Assembly: GCA_033782935.1 (NCBI GenBank)
Contig: JAWQEG010000737.1
Coordinates: 62,001 to 126,000 of the forward strand
Direction of reading: 5' to 3'
Source: Petrolisthes cinctipes
Taxonomy: Eukaryota > Arthropoda > Malacostraca > Decapoda > Porcellanidae
DNA: 64,000 bases
Shown here: in pieces, positions 44,831-55,690 of the stretch
Numbering within the stretch: the first letter of the stretch is position 1
Layout: every line of letters begins with the position of its first letter
Program-made: the position numbers and the translations under genes
The notes under the pieces: model-generated
What the model was told of the DNA's origin: nothing
Databases searched by the model: none
The model's input: only the letters and a program-made list of their open reading frames with translations

Positions 44831-45190
44831 GGGGCTAACAAGCTCTGCGGCATCTGCCAGCGCCTTGGTTTGTGGAGCTAAAGCGGCCTGTCCCGCAGGT
44901 GGGAGACGGCTCTTGTCCGTCTCCGCATTGGCCACACACTATTGACTCATGGGTCTTTAATGGAGAGGGCTCACTCTCCCTACTGTGATGATTGTCAGGT
45001 CCCTCTGACAGTACGGCATCTTATTGTCGAGTGTCCCAACCTTGGGGACCTTCGTCGTAGGCACCTCTCCGAGTACCGGGTGGGTGACGGTTCTTACTGT
45101 CTCTCCCAGGTCCTCGGGGAGGAGGCTTGTGGTCTGGGAGGGAACACCCTCTCCTATGTGGAGGAGGCTGGCCTCCTCCAGAAATTGTGA
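44831..45190 (+). pseudogene. ORF2 C-terminus of copy H
   Basis: Carries the family's last protein segment with CDDCQVPLTVRHLIVEC and the end SYVEEAGLLQKL. The N-terminal side has a stop (GGAGCTAAAGCGG, where others read a Tyr codon) and a frame change near 44940. Only about 115 codons of ORF2 remain. Confidence 0.78.
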
Positions 45191-45470
45191 ATTTTATTAT
45201 ATTTATGGCTATTCATTTTTAGGTAGGTAAAGTTTAATGTTTCTCTCGTTTTTATTTTAATTCTTTTATATATTTAACTTATGTGGTTATTTTATTAAAA
45301 TATGATTTTTGGAAGATGTGGCTTTTATTCATGCTGCTTCTCTCTTTCGAGGTAGTGAAAATTATTTAATCTTTGTACAAATTTTATTAATGATGTAGAT
45401 GACCATTTTATGTTGGGCGGTATATGACCATTGCTGTTTCACCGCCAGATGCCTAATGACATCTATAAAT
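44831..45470 (+). mobile_element. I-like family copy H, 3' fragment in tandem after copy F
   Basis: A 640-base 3' end that begins GGGGCTAACAAGCTCTGCGG directly after the AATCAATC tail of copy F and ends ATAAATAAATTATTATCA. Its 3' UTR differs from that of F and resembles those of K and E (for example a GGTTATTTTATTAAAATATGATTTTTGG block), so it is not a simple duplication of the end of F. Confidence 0.8.
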
Positions 45471-45787
45471 AAATTATTATCATAATCCCTCTCTCCACCT
45501 GCAACTGTTACCAGATCCGCTGAGACCCAAACCAAGTCGCTGGTGGATGAGGTGTCGTAGTTTGATTTATACGGAGCTGTACAAAGTATATCTGGCTTAG
45601 CATAGTTTTTCTGTCTTCCACTTTACACAGTCATGAGTGATGTGCATTAACATTTGCCTTGAATAGAATATAAATGCCTTTGGAAAGAAGTTGGAAATAT
45701 ACAGACGAAGGGAGTGAGAAAATATAATTGATGTAAATCATTATCTTTCCAAACGTTATCGCACATTAACTGTGAAATGTTTGGCAG
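45471..45787. other. Spacer upstream of the receptor exon (probable intron)
   Basis: No frame or repeat was recognised. It ends in TTTGGCAG at the exon boundary. Confidence 0.5.
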
Positions 45788-46024
45788 GTTGCCAGGTTTG
45801 TGGAAGAACGAATATCCTTCATCTCTCCGGTGATCCATAACATCATGCCACAGCGCCAAGATCGGTATGACTTCTCCTTCGTCTACGAGTACGCTTCTAT
45901 GGACTTCAGTATGGGCAAGCCAGGGTTGAGGCCACAATGGCAGTCTCTCTACTATCCTCTCTCGAGCATTGTCTGGGCTAGTGTGCTGATTAGTCTACTC
46001 TTTACGCCCTTCATTCTTAATTTG
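45788..46024 (+). CDS. Internal exon of an ionotropic-receptor (IR)-type ligand-gated channel
   Basis: The 79-codon frame is bounded by TTTGGCAG before and GTAAGA after, and is in phase 0 at both ends. The protein has ISPVIHNIMPQRQDRYDFSF, then VYEYASMDFSMGKP, PQWQSLYYPLSSIVWASVL and a hydrophobic segment ISLLFTPFILNL. An FSxxxP stretch, then a basic/aromatic linker with YYPL, a VW pair and a hydrophobic helix, is the pattern at the end of the S1 ligand-binding lobe and start of M1 in the variant ionotropic glutamate receptor (IR) family of protostomes. These act as chemosensory membrane channels. No neighbouring exon (pore, M2 or S2) was found in the window, and transposons lie on both sides, so it may be a real exon with long introns or an orphan. 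Confidence 0.68.
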
Positions 46025-46097
46025 GTAAGATTGTCTGATTGATCACAAGTATTCTTACCCAACTCAGAATTGCCTCACGCAGATTTCACCTTGGTAA

Positions 46098-46255
46098 CAC
46101 TCAACCCCGTCCCCTATGTCGAGATGTATGATATATCCTACCTCACTTTCCTTTCACATTCTCCTAGTTATTACTGTATATACCTTGAAGCGATATTTGA
46201 TGAATGCTGTGGTTTATCCATCTATTCGGTCAATATGTATTTACTAGGAAATTAG
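46098..46255 (+). repeat. First copy of a diverged ~155-bp direct repeat
   Basis: Starts ATGTATGATATATCCTACCT and includes TCACTTTCCTTTCACATTCT and TAGTTATTACTGTATATA, ending ATTTACTAGGAAATT. It is repeated at 47478-47640 at roughly 80-85% identity by eye. It lies 74 bases after the receptor exon, so it is probably intronic. Confidence 0.78.
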
Positions 46256-47160
46256 ATTTATTTTATTGCCTCCTTCCACTCTTTCTGTCTCTCCTGCTAC
46301 CTCTCTCCCTTTGTCCAGGAAGGCTTTATTCCTTTATTCCTTGTGAATACCAGCCATCCCCCACAAGGCTAGAATAAAGATTGCTATAGGACCTGGTAAC
46401 TTTCTAGTGGATTTGACGAGATCTGCTCACATGGATTAAAAATCAACGTGAGGTGTACTACAACCGGAGGCTTTTTTTTTTCTACTGCTTTGTGAACTGC
46501 CTGTACACGGGGTTGCATTATCCCTTTGCATGCAGCAGTCTAAACTCCCTCTCCCTTTATGGTCCCTTCAGGACTGGTCTCACGGAAGGAGCGGCCCCAA
46601 TTGTAGCTCTTGTGGTAACGTGGACTTGGGGCCCACATCACTGGCTGTGGGATCAAAGACCTTCCCCTCAATCTCCCTGGCAGTCAGAGACTCGCAGACT
46701 CCCTGGTCCAGTAAACTCTGGTCCCATCTTCCTGGGATTTTCTTCGGTAGCCCAGGCATATAGGGCCAGCCCCTCATTTATTTTATTTTGTGTTTTCACT
46801 GCGACCAGAGCCTACCGGGGGTCTGTGGGGCAGGAGGCCATTCTGCCCTGGGAGAATATCAACAACAACAACAACCTCCCTCCCTCCCTCTTTTTCTCCC
46901 CTGTGCACTACCTCACTCCCCCAACCTGTCTCCCATGCTCACACCTCCCTCCCTCACTCTCTCTCCACCTATATTCTCGGAAGGGCCTGCAGAGAGTTGG
47001 TTCTTGTTTGAGCCTAACGTCACTGATTGGTGTAGCTAGCATATCCAGTAAGCGTGTATATGATTTACTTTATTTATTAATATTTTTAATATTAATATTT
47101 GTTTTATTTCATATATTTTTTTTATACCACAACCTCGGGACTGTAGGCTGTCAGTAACCC
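46256..47160. other. Mixed spacer with a GC-rich possible retroelement leader
   Basis: From about 46530 to 46860 the sequence is GC-rich and non-coding in style (CTCACGGAAGGAGCGGCCCC, CTGGTCCAGTAAACTCTGG), followed by (CAA)n and C-rich words. It resembles in character the leaders of non-LTR elements but has no match elsewhere in the window. Frames of up to 234 codons here are compositional. Confidence 0.35.
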
Positions 47161-47477
47161 GTGACACTTGCGAGCCCCCAAGATTATAGGATGTCGCACT
47201 AGATGAAACAGTGGGGTTTCATGGTGTAGGTAACTTCTCTTCTGTCCCACGTCACTATCAGGAGAGAGCTACATCGTCAAGCACAGCACCTTGGAAAATG
47301 GTCAGGCATGATGACGATTGGTGGATACAAGTATTTATTGAATATAAATATATGGTCTACTGTACCTGCAGTAGTGATATGGTGGTGTAGTAGGTAAGTG
47401 TAGTGTGAGATTCCGTGTTTGTGGGTTTGAGCACGGTCGAGATAGAATAGGTCAGCCAGAGCGCAGATGGAAGTGTG

Positions 47478-47640
47478 ATGTATGATATTCTCTGTTTCCT
47501 ACTTCACTTTCCTTTCACATTCTCGTAGTTATTACTGTATATAGCTTGAAGCGATATTCTATGAATTTCGTTGTTTATCTATCTATTTAGTCACACTGTA
47601 TTTACTAGGAATTTATAATTAATTTATTGATGAATATTAC
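47478..47640 (+). repeat. Second copy of the ~155-bp direct repeat
   Basis: Matches 46098-46255 (TGTATGATAT...TTTACTAGGAATTTATA). It is followed by a pyrimidine tract ending in TCTACAG at about 47678, which would fit a splice acceptor, but the frame after it matches nothing recognised. Confidence 0.75.
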
Positions 47641-48373
47641 TGTGTCCTATTCCCCGCCTACTCTCCCTCTCTACAGTCTCCTCACCAGGACGCGAGACTG
47701 GGCTCAATCTCAGCCAGTCTGTCATGTCCAGTCAACTTGTCAACATTTCCTCATATAGACAGTGCTCCGTGCTCGGACCACGGACCAACCATGCCGTTGT
47801 CATTTTTCCCAAAGATGTGATAAACTTTTTTGCAAAAATATCTGTACCTTTTAGAATGAGGTCACTAATAAAAAATCTACTGACCAAGATGAAGAAAAGC
47901 AAAACTTGCAGAGGTAAAAAAAGAAAGCTAGTGAAGCTAAATAGGTGATGCAGTGGATGAGATGATACAAATATATACATCATATCCCTATGTATATAAC
48001 TTATGTATATAACTGCACATTAAGTTATATATAGGTAAACATATTTGTGAATGTTTTTTTTTTAAGTTTTTTTATTCTCAACTAATTACAAATATAAAAT
48101 TTAACAGAGAGACTGAGAGGGTGACTGGGATTGTGGGATAGTATGACAACCACATTCCAGACAGCGTACGCGCGCGAGAGAGAATTTTACGTGTCGCTGT
48201 TGGTGAGTTAAATAAGTGGTATCAGGCCCAAGAGTCTACGTGATAGTGAGCCCAGCACGAAGTGTGTTCAGGTCTCTAGCTGACCTATACTATCTTGACC
48301 GTGGGTTCGTGGTTCTGAAATGCACATATTTATTTTAATGGAAATTTCCTGGCATAGTGCTTGCACCTGACGT
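47641..48373. other. Spacer, no gene recognised
   Basis: A 74-codon frame ends in a lysine-rich stretch at about 47940, but neither it nor the alternative frame after the candidate acceptor at 47678 resembles a known family. The rest is AT-rich. Confidence 0.45.
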
Positions 48374-48446
48374 CGGGTCATGTTAGGGTAGGTTAGGTTA
48401 GGCTATGTTAGGTTAGCTTAGGCTGGGCTAGGCTAGGTCAGGTTAG
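48374..48446 (+). repeat. Degenerate TTAGG-like tract, left of the fold-back element
   Basis: Runs of GGTTAGGTTAGGCTA and GGCTAGGC words over about 70 bases. TTAGG is the arthropod telomere unit, but the tract is irregular and internal. A related tract lies on the other side of the fold-back element at 50195-50300. Confidence 0.8.
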
Positions 48447-48645
48447 ACTACTATCCGTTTCAGCGCCGGACAGACGGTGTTTTTCGCAAATATCTCCTAA
48501 ACGAATCGTTGTATCAATATAATATTTCAACACACTATCTTTAACACCCGGGCGTAATTTATGGCTGACATACCATATTCCTATATGTGTTATGCGAGGA
48601 GTTTACTCGTGAAAAATAGCACAAAGCCAGCCAGTCATATTGACG
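48447..48645 (+). repeat. Left arm of the fold-back element
   Basis: Pairs with 49998-50194 with scattered substitutions. Confidence 0.8.
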
Positions 48646-49133
48646 CATTCGAAGGAAAGTGTGGCCCCCCCCAACACCCTCCCAAACCATTCCTAACCAC
48701 AACTACATCCCCCCTTCTCACCCCTCCCTCCTCCTCTTCTCCCCCTAGCTCCTCGCCTCCCTCATCACTCGTGGCCCTCCCTATTTCTTCCATCACTGTA
48801 TTATATATTAGAATGTTATGTAGATGTATATGTATAGATATGATTATTAACTAAGAGTATGGTGCAGTACAATTCTATAGAGGCAAGACGTATTTCACTT
48901 TGATAATTACTGTACAACAGCATGTTTACATACATGTAGTATGTAGAAGGTCCATGTTTGCAGTCCTTATGGTCAACCATGCAAGTGAACACGATGTACT
49001 GACATTACCTGTGGTCTGGACCTTCTAGGAAAAGTTATTAGATACTGTGTACCTATTCATTATAAAATGTCAACTTGGTCCAGTTAATAATGTTATTTTG
49101 TTGACTTGTCCCTTTTATATTTATATTATCACC

Positions 49134-49268
<135 letters not shown>

Positions 49269-49997
49269 GTGTAGGATTTAATGATGCAAACATGATAAAT
49301 CAAAATTTATTCACAATCACTGTCAAGGAAAACGTCATCGTCTTCATCATCACTGGCTTTCACGTTTGTACAATGTGGCAAGACGAAGAACAAACGCTGC
49401 CCTGCATCCACGGGGGCAAATGGACAACATTGTTGCTAATAGGTGCGCCTCGGCAGTCAATGATTTCTACCCTGTCACTACTTGAGTCATAGCCTCGGAC
49501 TGGGGGGTACCTCATACCTCAGAGAGAGGGGGAGGGGATACGGGAGACTGTGAATATTCAATTAAGGCATAAATTGGTTATTTAAAAAGGTAAAGAACAC
49601 ATGAAGCAACCACGAACGATTATATTTAGTTGCCCAAAACCAAAATTAATAATTTTTCTGGTGGCCTTAGACACGTGGGTTATTATCCGGCTATACGGCC
49701 ATTAACAACGGGATTAGCTATTGCTTTAATGGTCATTTGACCCACCCTGGTTTTCATGTCCACACACAACGGTAACTGTATTAAACAATATTACTAATGA
49801 ACGATACGTATATACATACTATTATAAAAAAAATAAAAAATGGAAGAGGGATGGTGTAAATAGGGGGGTGAAGAGTGAAACGGGGAGGGGGATAATGAGA
49901 TATTGGGGTAGGGAAGGAAGGAATGGTGTGGGGGGATTTCGGGGTGTTGGTGGAGGGGTTACACGAGTACCCCACACTCGTCCGATTCTCTATAACG

Positions 49998-50194
49998 CCT
50001 TAGATATGATGACTGGATTAGGCTTAATATCACTCAGTAAACTCCTAACATAACACATATAGTGATATGGTATGTCAGCCATAAATTACGCCCGGGTGTT
50101 AAAGACAGTGTGCTGAAATATTATATTGATACAACGATTCGTTTAAGAGATATTTACGAAAAACACCGTCTGTCCGGCGCTGAAACGTATAGTA
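49998..50194 (-). repeat. Right arm of the fold-back element
   Basis: Reverse complement of 48447-48645; the outermost shared bases are the GAAACGxATAGTA segment. Confidence 0.8.
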
Positions 50195-50300
50195 GGCTAG
50201 CCTAGGATTAGTTAGGCTAGACTAGGCTAGGTTTTGTTAAATTAGTTTAGGCTTGGTTAGGGTAGGCTAGGTTAGGCTTGGTTAGGTTAGGTTTGGTTAG
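50195..50300 (+). repeat. Degenerate TTAGG-like tract, right of the fold-back element
   Basis: Words GGCTAGCCTAGG, GGTTAGGCTTGG and GGTTAGGTTTGG in irregular succession. Confidence 0.75.
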
Positions 50301-50440
50301 GGTGGAGAGAGAAAGGAAGGGAGATACAATGGACCAATCATAGACACGCTTACTTGATGTGCTGGCTGGACCAATCAGAGACTTTAGGGGCAATCAGGAG
50401 CCAATTGTCTGTAGGCCCTTCCCATATTCCCTGTCCACCC

Positions 50441-50483
<43 letters not shown>

Positions 50484-51571
50484 AGTTATAAATACCATTC
50501 TGAACACATATTTTAGTATTAGCCACATTAATTATTTGGTCTAACAATTAATGGAGTACTTTCAAACCTTTACCAACACTCGACAACCCTGGTTAATGCA
50601 TATGTCCCTTTTTTTACCGTAACCGAATGAACACGAATGTCGAATGTTATGCATAAATTCATTTATTCAACATAACTGCAAAAGTTAATGTTACTGTTCA
50701 CATTTGAGACATTGGTATGCTCTGGTTTCACTGAACCTCTATGAAATCAGGGAAAATATTTTAATACGAGTAAGCATATAACTATTCAATCTCTGAAAAA
50801 AAGGTTTTAATACATCTGGATCGTCCGCCAAGTCCACTGTAATATTGGAATCTAGAATCGTAATTCTATCGAGTTTATGAACCTACAAATGTGTAGTTCC
50901 CTTGTGTTCTATCCCGACTAACTTTGCTTATCACCTGGGACCAAGGACAGACAACAGGAAAATATTGAAAATGAACCCTTAGGCTTCAACCCTCGAGATT
51001 CGAAAGACTCATGCAGCCGAACTAAGTCGATAACAAATGTGATTCAACCACGTCTGGTCAGTCCGTGCCTGCCCACCGTTCCTCCTTAGCATCATAATTT
51101 TTTTTTTTTCATAACCTAATTACCAAATTAATTTGTAAAAAAAGAAAAATTGGACCATCAAAAAATAAGTGTAAAACTGAAGAGAAGAGTTGCATTGAAA
51201 TTAGGGATGACATAGTAACATGGTATCTATACATTTAAGAAATATAAGAAATATATCATGGCAGTGTGTAACACTATAATCATACCACTGCGTTTCGCTA
51301 CACTGTAATAAACTAATACCAAGTCCCCTACAGTATACTGATAAAATAAATTCTTAATTTTGACATCAGTACATGCTGTCCAAAATGAATATCTATATTT
51401 GTGATGGAGCTTTTTTCTTCATTACAACTTTTTAACTGAATCAGGAATTATAATAAATGAATTTTAGCACTATTGTAAAGGCAGGAGCGCGGACCACAAA
51501 CTGATTTTGAAATGGCGCCGCTCAATATTATTATTTATTTATTTAATTTATTGCGCCAAAGCGTCAGACAG
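50301..51571. other. Gene-free spacer
   Basis: Contains a (GT)n microsatellite at 50444-50479, A/T-rich sequence and a T10 run near 51102. No frame of interest was seen. Confidence 0.55.
50444..50479 (+). repeat. (GT)n microsatellite
   Basis: About 18 GT units. Confidence 0.95.
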
Positions 51572-51573
51572 TA

Positions 51574-51834
51574 CAGTCACGAGCATAAGTTTCTTTATAC
51601 CCCTCTGGCGAGAGTTAGGTCGAAGTCGTCGTTGGATATGGACTGGACGAACAAAAATGAACCAGTTCATAATGTTCGGATGATGCTTCATGTCACTAGA
51701 GGTGTTCACTTGAATACAACAAATTTTACACCGTCATGAGATACTGACCCAGTGTTCGTTTGCCTGGCCCTTCTTCAACCACAACTTCGACCTCATTCTC
51801 GCCATGGGAGTAAAGAAACTTATGCTCGTGACTG
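51574..51834. mobile_element. Tc1/mariner-type MITE, 261 bp
   Basis: The ends are CAGTCACGAGCATAAG and CTTATGCTCGTGACTG, each next to TA (51572-51573 and 51835-51836). Near-perfect inverted repeats extend 27 bases and continue at lower identity to about 60 bases (AGGTCGAAGTCGTCGTTGG against CCACAACTTCGACCT). The interior is about 140 bases with no complete transposase. Confidence 0.88.
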
Positions 51835-51914
51835 TACATGGTTACATTAAATCAGACCGCTGTCAATGAAATACAAAATATAAAATATTACAAAACATTT
51901 AGGCCTAAATAACA

Positions 51915-51950
51915 CACACACACACACACAAACACACATGCACACACACC
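51915..51950 (+). repeat. (CA)n-rich tract
   Basis: Imperfect CA repeats interrupted by AAACACACATG. Confidence 0.9.
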
Positions 51951-51959
51951 TCTTCAGAA

Positions 51960-52435
51960 ACATGATCTAACACAATATATTATGAAGCAAACACAATGCA
52001 ATATGCAACAAACATATTGCAGTTTAATTCTATATAGAGCAAACACATTATAGTATTATACAGAACACACACATCGCAACGTTATACTGCATAATAACGA
52101 TATAGACAGAACAATCTAATACTACACAGCAACGCAACGTTATGCAGAGCAATGTAATGTTATATACTGTACAGAGCAATGTAGAGCTATATATACTAAG
52201 CAAAGTAATATTATATAGCATGTAATATTATAGAGCAGATACAAAGTAATATATGACAGAGATACAGCATATAGAAGACAAAATGTAATATGCAGCTATG
52301 TAGTTCAATATAGAGATAGATGCAATGTAAAGTAATATGGAGCAAATACAATGGAATATACAGTAATATAGGACAAACACAATATAGAGAATACACAGTG
52401 TAATAATAGAGAGCATTATGTATATATACAAAGCA
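51960..52435. repeat. Degenerate tandem tract of ~20-30-bp AT-rich units
   Basis: Words of the type TATAGAGCAAACACAATGTAAT recur about twenty times with heavy divergence (for example 52035-52050, 52145-52165, 52200-52245, 52335-52385 and 52425-52440). The tract lies at the 3' side of the RT pseudogene at 52436-53660, so it may be that element's 3' repeat region. Confidence 0.6.
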
Positions 52436-53660
52436 AACACTAATTGGCATAAATCCTCTTTACAAGTGGGGGCAGGTTGAGCTCTAACTGCATATTCACG
52501 ATACGGGTTGAGAGAGAACAACACCTTAGGATAAACCTCATGACTCTAGTCTGGAATTTTTCAAGTGGCTCAAGCTCTTTTCTAGGAAATTGACAAAGGG
52601 TAGGGGAGATAGTCAAACACTGACCGAAGTAGTAGGATGTTGAGGGTCCTCACCACTGGTATGGAGACACCTGTGGCATTGTTGGCAAGCCACTTAATAA
52701 GGGCGATCAAAAAGGCACTTCACGAAGGGGTGAATTCGTTGACGTGCAGGTATGGACTGGTGTCCCTATGTATAGGTACTGTGTAGAGTGAGGGATGACG
52801 TGTCCACCCATGGTAAACGTGGGTAGTGCTCTGAAGTTGTGCGAAGAAAAAATCCTGCTTTTTTTCTGGGGATATAATAAAGTCACAGCATGTAACGGAC
52901 ACGTAAAAATCATGAAGAAAGTGCTGAAGTTTATGAGGTGAGGTCGAGTGGATGCAGATGTCGACCGCATAACAAGTGACGGTAATTCCTGGAATGACAG
53001 AAAGGAAGGAGAGTAGACGATGTATAAATATATAGAAGAGAAAAGGGCTTAAAACACCCCTTGAGGAATGCCCAGTTCAAACTGTTCATAAGAGCTGTTT
53101 GACCCTTTAAAAAAAGACACGTGATGTTCTGTTGCAGAGATAACCCCGTATCCATCTCAGTAGGTTCCCTTGAACACCGAATTCCACCAGCCTGTCAAGA
53201 ATAATTTCCTTGTTGGCTATATCGAAGGCAGATTTGAGGCCAAAGAAGGCGACCACACTGGTGGGTTCAGTGAGGCAGTGGTGTGTACTTCGTTGTGGGA
53301 GGAGACCATAGTTATAGATGGGGGAGAGCTTATCCTGTAGACGGTGTATGAGTCGAGCAAGAAGGATACGTTTAAACACTTTGCTGAAGCAGGAAGTGAA
53401 GGATATAGGCTTAAATTTGTTGGTTCCAGGTTTTGGTATTGTAATATTTGTGCTCGAGGTCCAGGCAGAAGGCACATGTCCCAAGCGGAAGCAAAGATTG
53501 AAGAGCTATAGTATGGGGTTACCAGGAATTTTCTGAAGAAGGCGAATAACTTAATATGTAAGGCCGTCGTGCCGAGGGGCAGTAGTATTATTCCTTGCAA
53601 GACCATGTCGCAGTTCATCCTCTGTAAATCGGACGTCATCCTTCTCGTCTGTTTCTAGTA
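52436..53660 (-). pseudogene. Non-LTR reverse transcriptase pseudogene, different lineage from the I-like family
   Basis: On minus the pieces follow the RT order in shifting frames: MGHVPSAWTSSTNITIPKPG, FKPISFTSCFSKVFKRILLARL (RT1-RT2), YNYGLLPQRSTHHCL (RT2a), VVAFFGLKSAFDIANKEIIL (RT3, with the expected first catalytic Asp region altered to FFGLKSAFD), VEFGVQGNLLRWIRGYL and GIPQGCFKPFSLLYIY (RT4). Near the end QTRVMRFILRCC is followed by STRIVNMQLELNLPPL, a common thumb motif. At least four frame changes and several stops are present. Neither endonuclease nor ORF1 is seen. Confidence 0.78.
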
Positions 53661-54554
53661 CTGCACCCATCAGGCGGAGGTTACGAATGCTGCGTTGAGA
53701 GAAGAGTGCCTCTTAAATGTGCCCAGGGGTTATGACTGTGCTGACCAGGTAGTGATGAGGTCATGGGCATATTTAAGTGGACTGTGGTTGAGGGCACAGT
53801 TTTTTTTTTTTTTTTTCTTGACAGTGTTATTTATGAGGTACAGTTGCGGAAAGGAGTTTCTTTATCCCCCTGGGCTCCTCTATACTCTACCCTGCACGTT
53901 GGTGAAATGAAGGAAGAGAGTTAACATATAACGATGAAGATGATTGGTCGATGAATTGCCAGGAAAGTTTAGTGTTAATGTAATATTATACTCAGGCAAA
54001 AGTGCATTTTGGTGAACAATATTAATGATGTTTATATACCACATATACAGTATATGAAGAATAGTATTAGACATTGTTTATGAGGAATTGAAATATGAAG
54101 CATATTGGGATATCTCGTATGGGTTGGGGTTCAGTTGGGGTTGTCATACATCAGCCAACTGATGGTGACGGGGATCTACCTGGCATTGTTTCACGGCACG
54201 CACTTTGATTTGTATTAATTAAGGATTCAAATATTCATTTCTACCCTTAGTAACCGAAATTGGTAATATATTTTTTATTTATTTATAGACAGATTTATAG
54301 ATACATTTAGATGTATAGATAGTGAAGTAGTTTTAGTGTTTATTGTTAATTTTGTAATTTGTATCTTTATTTATTTTCACAACGAATTTTAAAATTAGTT
54401 TTATAATAGTGAGATGATAAACGTTGTTGCCTACAATACTACAACACTCCCAACCCAGTTAACAAAGTTTGTCCATTTTTATTCCCCATTACTGTATCCG
54501 AGTGTGTGGTGACAGTGGTGTTACTTGTAAGGGACGGATCAGGCGAAACGTGCC
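53661..54554. other. Gene-free spacer
   Basis: A T18 run at about 53801-53818 and AT-rich sequence; nothing recognised. Confidence 0.5.
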
Positions 54555-55025
54555 TTATAAGGATTGATTGATTGATTGATTGATTGATATATGCCACTAG
54601 GCATCTGGCGGAGGAACAGCCAGGGTCATTTACCGACCAACATAATATTAAATTTTAAGGATTTCAAAATATAGTAATTTATAAAATATATGGTCAATAT
54701 GGTCATTTATATAATATATATACATATTATTAAGACTTCAATTCCCCAAAAGGGTGAAGCAGCATGATTAAAATGACATATCAAGTAAAACTCAGATTTT
54801 ACTAAAATACCTGATTAAGTAAAATGTATAAAAGAATCAAAATAAAACGAAAGAAAAATTGAACTATCTAAAAACGAAGCTATAAGAATAATAAAATTCA
54901 CAACTTGTGGAGAAGTCCAGCTCCTCCACAAAGGAGAGGGTGCTCCCTCCCACACTACAAGCCTTCTACCCGAGCACTTGGGATACTGTAAGAACCGTCT
55001 CCAACCCTGTGTTCTCGGAGAGGTA

Positions 55026-55690
55026 CAGCCGGCTCCACTGCCGCGAGGGCCACTGCAGTGTTGTCAGCGCTCCCTCTCCCAGGTGTGAACCACAAACTTC
55101 GGTCCGAGACACACATCTGAAGCACTCACTAGTGAGAGAGATGGTAATGGGGATTGGCAGGCTTGCATGCTGAGCGAAACGAATGACTATGAAATAATAA
55201 TCTGCATGTGAGCACTAAATGATTCCTGATGAAATAATTTGCTATTTTTCATGGTGCAGAATATTACATTGTAATGCTCGATAAATCAGATTTTGATTTA
55301 CTATTAAGATGATAAATGGAGGAGACCATAATATGGGAACATATTCCATGCACTTGCTGCCAGTTCATGGATGTTCTGATAATACTGACGTATTAGGTAG
55401 GAGAGCCCTTTTATTGTGCTGAGGTCAAACTCGGCACTCTGATATTTGTGTGCAACAACCTCTACCTTACTGACTTCGCTGACAATTGAGGAAGAATTAC
55501 AGAAGAACTGAGGATATTAGATATTCCAAGCATCGGCACCCTAAACTATCCATCATCTGGCCCCTTTAATGATTACGTCAAATAAAACCGGGATAAGTAA
55601 ATCCTATATATTGGCTGTAATGTTCGCATTGCAAGGACGGAAAATGAAGTTCCAAAGCCCTCTTCATGCAGGAACCCAATGCATGGCATG
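55026..55690. other. Unrelated segment inside copy L
   Basis: It matches nothing else in the window. No inverted ends or target duplication were seen, so it looks like a replacement by rearrangement rather than a transposon insertion. Confidence 0.5.

Noticed and set aside
46453..47157. A 234-codon frame with hydrophobic ends
   Set aside because: Composition is C/T-rich with no domain or exon signal; overlapping frames on the same DNA are equally open.
47724..47948. A 74-codon frame ending in a basic stretch, possibly a final exon
   Set aside because: No recognised motif. A possible acceptor at 47678 exists but leads into a different frame with no similarity to a receptor.
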